Positions 51,750-61,546 of a DNA stretch of 64,000 nt are shown piece by piece. The DNA comes from RGIG8244 sp045592785 (GTDB lineage Bacteria > Verrucomicrobiota > Lentisphaeria > Victivallales > UBA1829). Within the stretch, counting starts at the first letter, position 1; each line of letters begins with the position of its first letter. The DNA lies in NCBI GenBank assembly GCA_045592785.1, contig JAZNVL010000038.1, positions 14,540 through 78,539 on the forward strand, given 5' to 3'. The translations under genes and the position numbers were made by a program. The notes beneath the pieces were generated by a model. That model had not been told where the DNA came from and made no database searches. It saw only the letters and a program-made list of their open reading frames with translations.

Positions 51750-53944
51750 TTTAAGCGCACTCCCGGGGGCGGGATGATTTCCGTTTCCATGCCGGCAGGA
51801 GTCTGCACATCCAGAATCCCATCGGCACAGGAGATCGTGATGTCGCCTTTGACCGTGCGTACCGTTCCGCTGATACAGGAAAGATCACCGGGGCAGGGGG
51901 CGATCCGCACCTTGCCGTAACCGGGAGTCAACGGTGTGACCCCGAGGATCTGTTCTTTGAACTGGACTGCGGGAGTACCGCCCCAGGCGTGACTGAAATC
52001 GCCGCCGCCGTGCCAGGCTTCTTTCAAGCCGCTGGGGTGTTCTTCTGCCGCCGGGATCCACCGGCGGAGCCAGGCGAGCCCGTATTTGCTGAATTTTCCG
52101 CAGATGCGCATGGCTTCGAACAGAAAATGAGAGAAATACATGTTGATGCCGTAAGGGAATTCCCCGCTCATGATCTTCCGGAACAATTCGTCCTGCCGTT
52201 CCACGGGGACCACGCCCGCCGCCAGCAGAGCGACTGCGGTTTGGGGGGAATAAGTATTGTGATCGGGATCGGGTTCCGGCCAACCGTCTTTCTGGTGGAC
52301 ATTGATCCCGGGGATCCCGTCACGATAGCATTGTGCTTCGTCATCCCACAAATGTTTTTCGATGGCGTTGACGACGGTTTCCCGGATTTTGCGGAAGCGT
52401 TCGACATCGTCGGGTTTGCCGAGACGTTCTGCGAATTCCCCGGCGGTGGCAAGTGCCATGACAAAAAATGCGCTGAATACGCCCATTGCCATGGATGCCG
52501 GCGGATGATGGAAGGAGAAGGTGATGCCTTCAAAGTCCACCCAGTCGATGAACATGTAATTGCGTCCCTGGGAGAGGAGTCCTTCTTCGCCCATGTAACC
52601 GGTGAAGTACTCAATAACTTTTTCCACTGCTTCGTAACAGAATTTCACGGTGTCCAGGTCTCCGGTTTCCATATAATAATCCCGGAGCATCTTCACGAAA
52701 AGCAGCGTGTAGGAGGCATGGAACATTTTTGCATTATGCTGTAAAATGAAATATGCGGTCCGTTTCAGATCGGCGGCAGCCAGACGGGTTTCCCCGTACA
52801 GCGCATAACTCATTCTTGCCTCCACCATATAATCTCCGGTGCAGCCCAGTCCTTCCTGATGCACGGGGGAATCCAGATGGAGTCTCTGCATACACATGCG
52901 CAATGCGGCATCGCAGCAGTGCCGGATCTTCAGCAGAGCGGGATCGGAGCAATGGAATGGGAGGGTTTCGGAAATCGGGAATCCCCGGCGGTAAACGGTG
53001 ATATCCTGCAGACTTGCCACGCATTTACAGAATCCGGTAGGCTTGATCCGAATCGTGACAAACTGGAATGCGTGGAGCCGGGGCGAGCGGAACGTATGTT
53101 CGCCCGCCGGAACGAGCCAGTTTTCGGTGTAATGGGGCAGCCCTTTCCGTTCCTGATAAAGGATCTCCACCATGAGTTTTCCGTTGGTACGGAAGGTGAA
53201 GGAAAAGTGTCCGGCGATCTCACCGGGAAAATGCAGTTCCACCACGCCGGGCAGATTTTCCAGAATATCACCGAATTGGTAATCGCGGTCGTTATAGAAA
53301 ACGGAGCCCGGTTTTTCGGGCGTATTGATCAGCGGCGGAAGATCCAGATCCAGACGTTTCCGTTCGGGACGCGGGAGTACACCTGCGTTATACCATTGGG
53401 AGTCATCGAAGTCGATGCTGTGGGGATCATTGAGTCCCTTCCAGGCGTTCCAGGTCGTGGGGAAATCCTTCCCGGCGGGGTCTTCGATACAACGCCAGGA
53501 GGTATCGCTGACGATGTGCGCAGAGGTTCCATCGGCGAAGGAGAGCTCCATATCAAAGAAGAACCCGGGCAGTCCGCAGGAATAATCGGTCTGTGCGAAT
53601 CCCAGAGTAAAAACTTCAAAGGATATCACATTTTTCCCTGCGTGGAAATACGGGGCAAGATCCCGAGTGTCGGGAATGTACCAGTCGCACGCAGTACGGC
53701 ATCCGTAATCGCCGCCCACATCAATGGGGCCATCTTCCACAAACGCACCGTTGATGAACATGCGGAACCGTGTTTCGCCGGACCATGTTGCCCATGCTTT
53801 GACGGGGATGGAATCCAGTTCAAACGATTTGCGGAAAACACCCATGGTCTGTTTCAATCCGTCATCGAAACAGAAATCGGTGATCCTTGCCTTTTGAGCG
53901 GCGGGGTATTGTTCAGCGGGAAGCCATATCCAAGTTTCGTTCAT
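51746..53944 (-). CDS. GH78-like (alpha-L-rhamnosidase-type) glycoside hydrolase
   Basis: The N-terminal region (about 30-330) is beta-rich with a carbohydrate-binding part (FRMFINGAFVEDGPIDVGGDY), then a six-hairpin barrel from about residue 370. The barrel motif HQEGLGCTGDYMVEARM corresponds to the DxxxRDERLGWTGD motif of alpha-L-rhamnosidases but with R and W changed, and FSHAWGGTPAVQF matches the C-terminal NHYxxG-like block. The length is 732 residues. There is no signal peptide, so it should act on imported oligosaccharides. AGGAGAAC precedes the ATG and a promoter lies at 53985-54012. The substrate may be rhamnose linked to uronic acid, but the altered motif makes this uncertain. Confidence 0.78.
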   Translation of the reverse strand: MNETWIWLPAEQYPAAQKARITDFCFDDGLKQTMGVFRKSFELDSIPVKAWATWSGETRFRMFINGAFVEDGPIDVGGDYGCRTACDWYIPDTRDLAPYFHAGKNVISFEVFTLGFAQTDYSCGLPGFFFDMELSFADGTSAHIVSDTSWRCIEDPAGKDFPTTWNAWKGLNDPHSIDFDDSQWYNAGVLPRPERKRLDLDLPPLINTPEKPGSVFYNDRDYQFGDILENLPGVVELHFPGEIAGHFSFTFRTNGKLMVEILYQERKGLPHYTENWLVPAGEHTFRSPRLHAFQFVTIRIKPTGFCKCVASLQDITVYRRGFPISETLPFHCSDPALLKIRHCCDAALRMCMQRLHLDSPVHQEGLGCTGDYMVEARMSYALYGETRLAAADLKRTAYFILQHNAKMFHASYTLLFVKMLRDYYMETGDLDTVKFCYEAVEKVIEYFTGYMGEEGLLSQGRNYMFIDWVDFEGITFSFHHPPASMAMGVFSAFFVMALATAGEFAERLGKPDDVERFRKIRETVVNAIEKHLWDDEAQCYRDGIPGINVHQKDGWPEPDPDHNTYSPQTAVALLAAGVVPVERQDELFRKIMSGEFPYGINMYFSHFLFEAMRICGKFSKYGLAWLRRWIPAAEEHPSGLKEAWHGGGDFSHAWGGTPAVQFKEQILGVTPLTPGYGKVRIAPCPGDLSCISGTVRTVKGDITISCADGILDVQTPAGMETEIIPPPGVRLK

Positions 53945-53984
53945 AAATCCTGTTCTCCTGAATCTTGTTTGATATTATGCCGTT

Positions 53985-54012
53985 ACAGTAGCATATTTTA
54001 TATATTTTTCAA
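53985..54012 (-). promoter_or_regulatory. Predicted promoter of the GH78-like operon
   Basis: On the minus strand TTGAAA (54007-54012) and TACTGT (53985-53990) are 16 bases apart, about 35 bases before the ATG at 53944. The 298-base gap 53945-54242 holds only this and the divergent promoter at 54129-54156 plus a leader of about 80 bases. Confidence 0.5.
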
Positions 54013-54128
54013 ACTGTTTTTTTCGAATTTTTTCAAAAAAAGACATGTAAAATAAGGTGTCAACGGCGAAAAATGCCTTTTTTTTTGGAAAAAAGTCGGA
54101 ATCCTCATGTTTTTGCGCAAAATCTTCA

Positions 54129-54156
54129 TTGCAAAATCAAAAAGAATGGCTATAAT
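54129..54156 (+). promoter_or_regulatory. Predicted promoter of the first DUF4838 gene
   Basis: TTGCAA (54129-54134) and TATAAT (54151-54156) are 16 bases apart. The transcript would start near 54163, about 80 bases before the ATG at 54243. No stable structure was recognised in this leader. Confidence 0.65.
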
Positions 54157-54242
54157 ATATAGCAGAGCCCGGAGTTCGTGCGCAGATCTCCCGTCTCTGA
54201 CGTTGGTCCCCTATGTCAAAATCTAACCAAGGAGTAATAAAA

Positions 54243-57200
54243 ATGAAAAGACTGCTAACCGTCTCTTTCCTGATTGCAGCTGCGGTCATGTGGGCAAAAG
54301 CGCCCAAGGCTGTCCCTTCCGCAGAACTGGGCACGATCCCGCCTGCAGTCTATGTGACAGACTACTATGCGCCGCCGCCGGACTGGTTCCCCCAGGTGGC
54401 AATTTCGGATTACAGTGTGAATACCCGTGTTCCGGACCTCACCTGGCTGAAATATGATGGTGCCTACGCCATGGCGTTGCGTATCAAGCCTGTGACGAAA
54501 GAACAGCTGGAAGCGAAAGTGAAAGCCCAGTTGATCGCCGCCGACAAGCTTCCCGCGATCAGCGAGTTTTCCGCCGCAACGGAAAAGAACGGCGCGAACC
54601 GTACGATCCAGGTCGCAAACCTGAACGTCCCCGGTTCCGACTTCATTGAATTTTCGTTCAAGATGCGTGCCAAAACGAAGAACGCCAACCCGAAAGTCAT
54701 GGTGAGCGCGGATGGACTGGGACAGATCATTACCTCCAATCCTGCCCATGAAGATAAATCGGTCGTCTGCAAGGATGGCTTCAAGGCTTACAAGCTCACG
54801 CTGAAGACGCATGCAAAATCCAAGCTGTCCGGTTTCAAGATCGTCATCCCGGCGGTGGAAGCATACGATCCGGAAGAAGAATACACGTTCATTGACTTCA
54901 ATGTCAAGCGGAAAGAACCCAAAGCCCGTTTCGCCGATCTTCCCCAGAGACAGTGGATCCTCAAGAGTGCATTCGAAAAAGAAGACCGCGTTCTGACCGT
55001 GAAAGACGGCATCGCAGATGTCCGTGCGTTCATCGACAGCAATCCGGCGGGCATCGAAAGCATTGCACTTCCCATGGATAAGCAGGATAATCTTGCCGAT
55101 CCGCAGTATTCCACGGGTGTTAAATCGAAACTGGTGAAAGAAGTCATCAACGGCGTGGAAGTGGATGCCATTCAGTTCACGCTGACCAAAGGCAAACGCT
55201 GTTACCTGCGTTTCCCGGTCAAACTGGATGCCACCAAATTCAATACCATGACCATGTTCGCAAAAATGGTGATCCCGGAAGGTCTGCCTTCTCATCTGTT
55301 CTTCGGGGAACATGATATTTACAACGATCTCCACGGGACCAATTGTTACAATCAGAACACGTTCTTTGATTCCTTCTCCTTCGGCTATCACAGCCAGACC
55401 AGCGATAACGCCGAATGGTCCAAATGGGGCGTGCTGCCCGGCCATGTCTGGCACAGCTGGCAGAAGAATGCCAAGGCACCGGAAGGCTGGCGCGTGCTTG
55501 CCCATGACGTCCGCAACGGAGACCCTGTGGGCAACAAAGTCACCACGCTTGATGAAGTGACCCACTGGGTATTCTATTACGATTGCAGCAAGATCCCGGA
55601 AGGCAAAGAGATCATCGTCACGCTGGCGGCACCGAAGGCGACTGCCGGATTGATGCATGCCGGCGGCGATATGAACAAATACAAGGCATTCCAGAAGGAT
55701 CTGCCCAAACTGAAAGCCCCGGCGGATCCCTCGAAAGTGGATTACAGCAAATATCTGGAACCGCCTGCGACCAATCGTTTCGCCACACCGCTCCCGTTGA
55801 TCCGCAATCATATCGCCGACTTTGAGATCGTGGTCCAGACACGCAACAGAAGTCACAACAATCATTATTCCAACATCATCCGCAGTGCCGCAGGACACTT
55901 CATCAATCTTCTGCGGAATAAATACGGATTCGTCAATGAAGTTCCCATTCTGAACCATCCTTCCAAAAAGGACAATGTCAAGATCATTCTCGGCGGCAAC
56001 AGTTTTCAGAAAGTGGACCGTGCGCAGTTCCAGGCTGATATGAAACAGCTTAACGGGACCATCGGTTACGCCATCCGTGCCAAAGGAAAACGGATCTACA
56101 TCTATTCCGGAGACTACAACTACATGGGCGATGCCCGCGGCGCAGCCAACGGGATGTTCATGCTGGCGGAAAAGAATACCGACTACATCGCCGGTATGCA
56201 GGGGGATGGTACGCTGTATCCCACCTTCGAAATCACCAAGAACGGCAATTTCGATCTGGTCTGGGGTGACAACGTATTGAGCATTCCCTCCATGCCGTAT
56301 TCCGCGGTCTCCAACTCTGCATTCGCATACCTCAATATCAACGGTTCGATATTCGAAGACTCCTGGAATTACCAGGTGTGCCGCGGCGGAAGACGCGGCA
56401 CTGCCACCGGACACTGGATGGGGCATATCGGTACCGGATTCTTCGACAAAAAGCGTGGAGAAAACCATACGGAAAATGAAACCTGGGGCGTGGATTTCAA
56501 CGGTAAACGTATCAAACCGGATTGCTATACCCGTCACAACTGCATGATCAACTCCATTGAACCGGCGAAGAAAGAATATCTTTCCCGTTATGCGCTGGCT
56601 CCCTTGAAATCCATTTATCATCCGGAAGGCAAAGGATTCTATCACAATACGGTCGATATCCTCGGCTTCTGGCTGGAAGACAATGACAGATACTGTCTTT
56701 GCGAAAAATGCAAGACCCCGATCCGGCTCCCCAACGGGGATCTCCTCAAATACAACGATCCCCAGTTCCGTTGCACTCAGTTCTATATCAACGGTACTGC
56801 CATGATCCACTATGTCAACGTCCATGCGAAACGGAATATGCAGATCGAGCCCATCGGATATTTCTGGATGGCGAATCCGCCCGCCATTGAGATCTCCCGG
56901 AACTTCTTCATCCGGTTCTGCGCGTACTTCCGTAAATCCTACTTCGAACCCATCTACTCTCCCTGCAACGACTACTTCTGGCGCTGCATGTACCGGTGGG
57001 GTCAGCTGGATGTCAAACAGGGACTCTATGACTACTTCCTGAACGTCAACTTCCGTCCCTGGGGTACCATGACGTATTACGATGCCCAGGCGCAGAATGA
57101 GATCGGAGTGGAACTCATTTCTCATGAAGGCGACCGGACATTCCGCAATGCGCTGGAACGCTGGGTCACGCTGCGTGTATACCGTGAACCGGGTGCGGAT

Positions 57201-57560
57201 GTGAATGAACTGCGGAATTACTTCATTGCCCGTGTGTACCGTGATGTGGCACCGGAAATGGGTGAATTCTACGCCATCTTCTACAACTACATCTTCCAGG
57301 ATTTCGGCAAACGTCATCTTATGGAATTGGAAGACTATACCTGGATCGGTGTCCTCATGGATCTGACCAAAGGGAAATCCGGCAAATCCCTGCTGGAAGA
57401 AGCCGATGGTCATGTGAAAGCGGCACTGGAAAAGGTCAAATCGCCCTCTGCCAAACTGGCACTGACGCAATTTGAAAAGCATTGGCGCAACTATTACAAC
57501 GAAGCAAAGAGATACTCTGCCGAGTTGGCAAAGAAGCGCGAAGAATACAGCAAAAAGTAA
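54243..57560 (+). CDS. Secreted DUF4838-domain protein (first copy)
   Basis: A signal peptide (MKRLLTVSFLIAAAVMWAKA) precedes a 1105-residue protein. The middle part (IIRSAAGHFINLLRNKYG; NVKIILGGNSFQK; GYAIRAKGKRIYIYSGDYNYMGDARGAANGMFMLAE in part) resembles the N-terminal domain of alpha-glucuronidases and hexosaminidases, and the DUF4838 core contains FWLEDNDRYCLCEKCKTPI. DUF4838 proteins are frequent in glycan clusters of Lentisphaerae and Bacteroidetes, and are thought to be glycoside hydrolases, but no activity is established here. AAGGAG precedes the ATG at 54243, which is preferred to 54213 because of this site. A terminator follows the gene. Confidence 0.82.
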   Translation: MKRLLTVSFLIAAAVMWAKAPKAVPSAELGTIPPAVYVTDYYAPPPDWFPQVAISDYSVNTRVPDLTWLKYDGAYAMALRIKPVTKEQLEAKVKAQLIAADKLPAISEFSAATEKNGANRTIQVANLNVPGSDFIEFSFKMRAKTKNANPKVMVSADGLGQIITSNPAHEDKSVVCKDGFKAYKLTLKTHAKSKLSGFKIVIPAVEAYDPEEEYTFIDFNVKRKEPKARFADLPQRQWILKSAFEKEDRVLTVKDGIADVRAFIDSNPAGIESIALPMDKQDNLADPQYSTGVKSKLVKEVINGVEVDAIQFTLTKGKRCYLRFPVKLDATKFNTMTMFAKMVIPEGLPSHLFFGEHDIYNDLHGTNCYNQNTFFDSFSFGYHSQTSDNAEWSKWGVLPGHVWHSWQKNAKAPEGWRVLAHDVRNGDPVGNKVTTLDEVTHWVFYYDCSKIPEGKEIIVTLAAPKATAGLMHAGGDMNKYKAFQKDLPKLKAPADPSKVDYSKYLEPPATNRFATPLPLIRNHIADFEIVVQTRNRSHNNHYSNIIRSAAGHFINLLRNKYGFVNEVPILNHPSKKDNVKIILGGNSFQKVDRAQFQADMKQLNGTIGYAIRAKGKRIYIYSGDYNYMGDARGAANGMFMLAEKNTDYIAGMQGDGTLYPTFEITKNGNFDLVWGDNVLSIPSMPYSAVSNSAFAYLNINGSIFEDSWNYQVCRGGRRGTATGHWMGHIGTGFFDKKRGENHTENETWGVDFNGKRIKPDCYTRHNCMINSIEPAKKEYLSRYALAPLKSIYHPEGKGFYHNTVDILGFWLEDNDRYCLCEKCKTPIRLPNGDLLKYNDPQFRCTQFYINGTAMIHYVNVHAKRNMQIEPIGYFWMANPPAIEISRNFFIRFCAYFRKSYFEPIYSPCNDYFWRCMYRWGQLDVKQGLYDYFLNVNFRPWGTMTYYDAQAQNEIGVELISHEGDRTFRNALERWVTLRVYREPGADVNELRNYFIARVYRDVAPEMGEFYAIFYNYIFQDFGKRHLMELEDYTWIGVLMDLTKGKSGKSLLEEADGHVKAALEKVKSPSAKLALTQFEKHWRNYYNEAKRYSAELAKKREEYSKK

Positions 57561-57572
57561 CAGGCATAAGAC

Positions 57573-57604
57573 GCGTCCCGCAGCAGTGCGGGACGCGCTT
57601 TTTC
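57573..57604 (+). terminator. Rho-independent terminator after the first DUF4838 gene
   Basis: An 11-bp GC-rich stem (57573-57583 pairing with 57588-57598) with a GCAG loop is followed by CTTTTT. The pilin-like gene begins about 43 bases later with no separate promoter recognised, so it may be read at a lower level by read-through. Confidence 0.85.
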
Positions 57605-57646
57605 ACAAAAACGGCAATCGAAAAGGAAGCAAGGAGACAGACAGAG

Positions 57647-58444
57647 ATGCAAAAACAGACATTCACATTGATAGAGTTATTGGTCGTGATCGCAATTATC
57701 GCCATTCTGGGTGCTATGCTGCTGCCTGCTCTGGGCAGTGCCAAAGATGCCGGAAAAAAGGCAGTATGTATCGGGAATATCAAACAGCATTATCAATTGT
57801 CAAAAATGTACAGTGATGAATACGGGGATTATGTTCCCGCAATGAGTATCGAATACACACCCAAAAATTATTTCGGTTTGACCAAGCTGATTCTTGGCGC
57901 AGCCAAATACAAATACGAACGCAACGTCACAAAATTCGGGTTCCTGGTCTGTCCCTCTTCCTTCAACGCATCCAAAGCCGGCAATGTCACGCTGGATCAA
58001 TACGATACCGGCGGGCTCTTCGGCTGGTATCTGCGTGCTCCCTGCTATAACGATGTGCAGTACTTCAACGATTCCATCTGGTACGCACACCAGTATTGTA
58101 ACAACATCCAGGCATTGCGTTTTTCCCAGATCAGACGTCCTGCACTGAAAGCGTTTATTGTGGAAGGGATCGGCGGTGGCGGCGGAGACCGGGCAAAACT
58201 TCTTGCCGGTGCCGGAAGTTTTGCCACCACACACATCAACTGGCTCAAAACGTATTACAATGATACCCAGGTCGCCGCATTTGTCAAGGCAGGGATCAAA
58301 GGACACCACAATGGAGCCCTTACCGGACATTATGATGGGCACGTTTCCCTGCAGAAGAGCGATACGCTCTCACACAGTTTGCTGTGGGGAAAACTCACCG
58401 CTTCGGCGATGAACAATTCCATTCTGTACCGTCCCAGAAAGTAA
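57647..58444 (+). CDS. Prepilin-type protein with H-X9-DG motif
   Basis: The protein starts MQKQTFTLIELLVVIAIIAIL, a type II/IV prepilin signal with a hydrophobic helix, preceded by only five residues; the residue before the cleavage Phe is Thr instead of the usual Gly. The body (265 residues) contains GHHNGALTGHYDGH near the C-terminus, which fits the H-X9-DG motif of the PVC-group pseudopilin family. Such proteins may be built into pseudopilus fibres of a type II secretion-like machine. The ATG at 57647 has GCAAGGAG upstream; upstream in-frame ATG at 57482 lies inside the DUF4838 gene. It sits between two DUF4838 genes. Confidence 0.88.
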   Translation: MQKQTFTLIELLVVIAIIAILGAMLLPALGSAKDAGKKAVCIGNIKQHYQLSKMYSDEYGDYVPAMSIEYTPKNYFGLTKLILGAAKYKYERNVTKFGFLVCPSSFNASKAGNVTLDQYDTGGLFGWYLRAPCYNDVQYFNDSIWYAHQYCNNIQALRFSQIRRPALKAFIVEGIGGGGGDRAKLLAGAGSFATTHINWLKTYYNDTQVAAFVKAGIKGHHNGALTGHYDGHVSLQKSDTLSHSLLWGKLTASAMNNSILYRPRK

Positions 58445-58468
58445 CATAACAGAAAGATCTTTTGCACC

Positions 58469-61423
58469 ATGAAAAAAAATCTTGTACTTCTGTTCCTGAT
58501 GCCGGTCGCGCTTTTCGCGCAGCTTGTCTTCCCCGCTAAAGATTTTACCCTGAAAATGAAAAATATACCTCAGAAATCCCTGGGGGGAATGGAAGCACTG
58601 GTCTCGGTCCGCGAATCCACCATGCAGGTCAACGGCAAATCGGTCCCCTGCCGCGAGATCGAAATGAAGTACAGCAGAAAAAACGAGATCACGCTGGAAT
58701 ATGTCTGCAAAACCCCTGTTGACCTGATGGATCAATGGCATGAACTGGTCTCCCACTGGCAGATCGACGGGGAAGTTCATGTGAACAACCTCACCGCCAT
58801 GTCCATCGCCAATGCCGCCGGCGAACGGATGCCGGCACCCCGTCCCGTCAAAAAAGATAACCTTTACGAACTGAAATGGGACCCGATGCATGAACCGGTG
58901 CTGGGACGTCAGCTCCGGGATATGTCCACGCTCACCAAAATCACCATCACGCTCAAAATGGACAGCTGGGAAAATCACAATGCACCCTGTATCTTCCGGT
59001 TTTCCGATTTCACTGTCACGGATAACGACCACTGGGCGCATCAGCCGGAAGTGGAAAAAAAGTGGCGTGCCTGGCTCAAACACAAAAAGGAATTCCGCGC
59101 CGATTATTCCGACAGCAGCAAGTATCTGCTCCCGCCGGAAGAAGGCCGTATCGCGGAACCCCTGTATCTGGTGAAAGACGGCAAGGCGAACGGTGAGATC
59201 ATTCTGTATGGGGACAACCCGTACAAAGTCCTGAACTGGGCAGCCCATGATTTCGCGGATCATGTGAAAAAGATCACAGGTGCCACGATCCCTGTTCTGG
59301 ATAAACCCGGCAATGCACCCGTCAAGATCTTCCTGAATTCCCCCGAAGCAGCCAAACGCTATCCCGAAGAAATGGCGTATCTCGCGGACCTCAAACCGCA
59401 TTACGGGGAGGATGGATATCTCATCCGAACGGAAAAAAACAACATCTACATCAACGGACATCATGTGACCGGGGTGCGGAACGGATTGTTCCGGCTTCTT
59501 GAAAACAATACCGACATCATCTGGGCGCGTACCGTCGATGGATTCGGCACCGTTTACAGTCAGAATCCGGACCTGAAGATCCTGTGGGCGCACGCCCTGT
59601 TCAAGCCGATGACTCCCTTCCGCGGATGGCGCGGGCTTTCCCCCGCCGGTAACAAGTGGGCTGCCCGGAACGGTTCCAATGACTCCATCGCCAAACAGTA
59701 CGGCGGGGCCCGCGATGTGCTGTACGGTAACTTCTCCGATTATCTGCCCAACAAACCGCCGTATCAGTGTTATGTGAATGGCGAATATCTGCCCATGGGA
59801 TACTACAAATCCCAGGTGTGCATCAGCCAGCCGGATACCTATGACCGGATCATCAACAAGATGGTGGATCGTGTGAAAGCGGCGCAGAAGGAAGGCAGAA
59901 AGATCACCCAGATCTTCTGGGGAATCGAAGATAACTGGTATGTCTGTACCTGTTCCGGATGTACTGCGCCCATTACGCTGCCCGACGGGACCGTGCTGGT
60001 CAGTACGGGCGAATCCCACAAAGGCCACATGAAAGCGGAGGAAGTGGTGTTCCGCTGCAACCAGTTCTATCTCATGGCGAACCGTCTGGCGAAAGGTCTG
60101 CAGGAACGTTGTCCGGGAGTGAATCTGGGGATCCTGGCGTACTTCTTCATGGAGCCCATGCCGAAATTCAAACTGGAAAAGAATATCCAGCTCATGTTCG
60201 CGCCGCTTTACACCCGCGGTGACTTCCTGAACCCGATTTTCGCTCCCACTAATAACCATGTCCGTGCCCGTCGTGATGCCATCGTGAAGGGCGGCGCGGT
60301 GCTGGATCTTTACGAATATTATTTCTCCGCACCGATCTCCGATCTTTTGCAGGCGGATATCCCCGAATACATCGATTCCGGATTCTCCAACTTCGGATCC
60401 GAAATCACGGAGGAAGGGCGGAGCCGGGGCAATCGCGGCGCATGGGACTTCGCCGCCATGGATTACTGGTGTTTCATCCGCCTGACGGTGGATTACAAAC
60501 AGAATCTGGAACAGCTCCGCAAATTCTTCATCCGCCGCGTGTTCCGGAGCGGTGCGCCGGCTGTGGAACGGTTCTACGGCTTGATCCACGAAGGCGTATT
60601 CAGCAAACCCATCCGGGGCGGACATCCCAATTATATCAACTTCATGCGGGAATACATTTTCAAGCCTGGACACGGCGGAAAACTGTTGGAAGACCTGAAA
60701 AAAGGTCTTGCCGCAGAAAAGGTGCCCCAGGCCCGGATCAATCTGGGCAGATTCATTCAGCGGTACGAAGCCCATTACGAACAGTGGCTGATCCAGACCG
60801 GGAAAAAGCCGAAACCCAAAATCAATTTGGAGACCACGCTGCCTCCGGATACCGTGAACCACTTCCTGGATACCCTGAATACACGCTGGGATCCCCATTC
60901 CGAAATCGCGGCGACCTGTACCACATTCGAGTACAAAGGCCGGTTTGTCGACGGGATCCGTTTCCGTTATACCCCCAGACAGAACCTGACGAAAAAGCAG
61001 CAGGAAAAGAACCGTCTGATCCGCGCCCACAGCGTATTCCACGCCAAACGGATGGGCAGCAGGGAACCCATCCCGTTCCCCGGGATCATCACGGTGAAAG
61101 TCCGTGTGCTGACGCCCTGTCTTGACCCGAAAAAGATTCCTTTCTTCGGGATCACATCATCGTCCCGGCAGTCGGAAGTCAACCGGTTTGAACAGATCAT
61201 GCCCATCGGGAAAAATCTGTATGAGATCACGTTCGCGCCGGAAGGGAAATACGTCAATCTGAACGACTTCAACGGGTTTATCGTGCAGCTGCCCCGGGAA
61301 TGGGTCGATCCGGCGAAAGGATACGCGGAATTTGAGTTCTTCGATTTCCAGCTGAAAAAGATCACCAATCCCACCAAAGACGACTTGGGGGATGATCTTC
61401 TGGATGACCTCAATCTGGATTGA
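58469..61423 (+). CDS. Secreted DUF4838-domain protein (second copy)
   Basis: A signal peptide (MKKNLVLLFLMPVALFAQ) precedes a 984-residue protein related to the first copy. The core has VCTCSGCTAPITLPDGTVL (cysteine set similar to CLCEKCKTPIRLPNG in the first copy), KIFLNSPEAAKRYPEE, and RNGLFRLLENNTDIIWAR, the glucuronidase-like region. A C-terminal beta-rich region (FEYKGRFVDGIRFRYT and later) is absent from the first copy and could bind carbohydrate. The ribosome site is weak (GAAAGA). It starts 24 bases after the prepilin gene and is followed by an Asp-box gene with its own promoter. Confidence 0.82.
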   Translation: MKKNLVLLFLMPVALFAQLVFPAKDFTLKMKNIPQKSLGGMEALVSVRESTMQVNGKSVPCREIEMKYSRKNEITLEYVCKTPVDLMDQWHELVSHWQIDGEVHVNNLTAMSIANAAGERMPAPRPVKKDNLYELKWDPMHEPVLGRQLRDMSTLTKITITLKMDSWENHNAPCIFRFSDFTVTDNDHWAHQPEVEKKWRAWLKHKKEFRADYSDSSKYLLPPEEGRIAEPLYLVKDGKANGEIILYGDNPYKVLNWAAHDFADHVKKITGATIPVLDKPGNAPVKIFLNSPEAAKRYPEEMAYLADLKPHYGEDGYLIRTEKNNIYINGHHVTGVRNGLFRLLENNTDIIWARTVDGFGTVYSQNPDLKILWAHALFKPMTPFRGWRGLSPAGNKWAARNGSNDSIAKQYGGARDVLYGNFSDYLPNKPPYQCYVNGEYLPMGYYKSQVCISQPDTYDRIINKMVDRVKAAQKEGRKITQIFWGIEDNWYVCTCSGCTAPITLPDGTVLVSTGESHKGHMKAEEVVFRCNQFYLMANRLAKGLQERCPGVNLGILAYFFMEPMPKFKLEKNIQLMFAPLYTRGDFLNPIFAPTNNHVRARRDAIVKGGAVLDLYEYYFSAPISDLLQADIPEYIDSGFSNFGSEITEEGRSRGNRGAWDFAAMDYWCFIRLTVDYKQNLEQLRKFFIRRVFRSGAPAVERFYGLIHEGVFSKPIRGGHPNYINFMREYIFKPGHGGKLLEDLKKGLAAEKVPQARINLGRFIQRYEAHYEQWLIQTGKKPKPKINLETTLPPDTVNHFLDTLNTRWDPHSEIAATCTTFEYKGRFVDGIRFRYTPRQNLTKKQQEKNRLIRAHSVFHAKRMGSREPIPFPGIITVKVRVLTPCLDPKKIPFFGITSSSRQSEVNRFEQIMPIGKNLYEITFAPEGKYVNLNDFNGFIVQLPREWVDPAKGYAEFEFFDFQLKKITNPTKDDLGDDLLDDLNLD

Positions 61424-61461
61424 GCGTTACGAAAAAATCGCAAAGATTTTTCTGAATCGGT

Positions 61462-61489
61462 TTGCATTCCGTATTTTGCATGATATAGT
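61462..61489 (+). promoter_or_regulatory. Predicted promoter of the first Asp-box gene
   Basis: TTGCAT (61462-61467) and TATAGT (61484-61489) are 16 bases apart, about 55 bases before the start at 61547. Confidence 0.6.
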
Positions 61490-61546
61490 ATTGATAATGC
61501 AATGATATCGCAGATTTTTCAATATTAAAAAAACAAAGGTGTGTAT

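Noticed and set aside
54163..54242. Riboswitch in the leader of the first DUF4838 gene
   Set aside because: No known riboswitch core or stable nested helices could be recognised in these 80 bases.
54255..57482. Long antisense reading frame (about 1075 codons) opposite the first DUF4838 gene
   Set aside because: It lacks recognisable domains and ribosome-site support; the sense frame has a signal peptide and family motifs. It results from codon bias that keeps antisense frames open.
58370..61042. Antisense frame (about 890 codons) opposite the second DUF4838 gene
   Set aside because: Same reason: no domain, no promoter, composition of a shadow frame.
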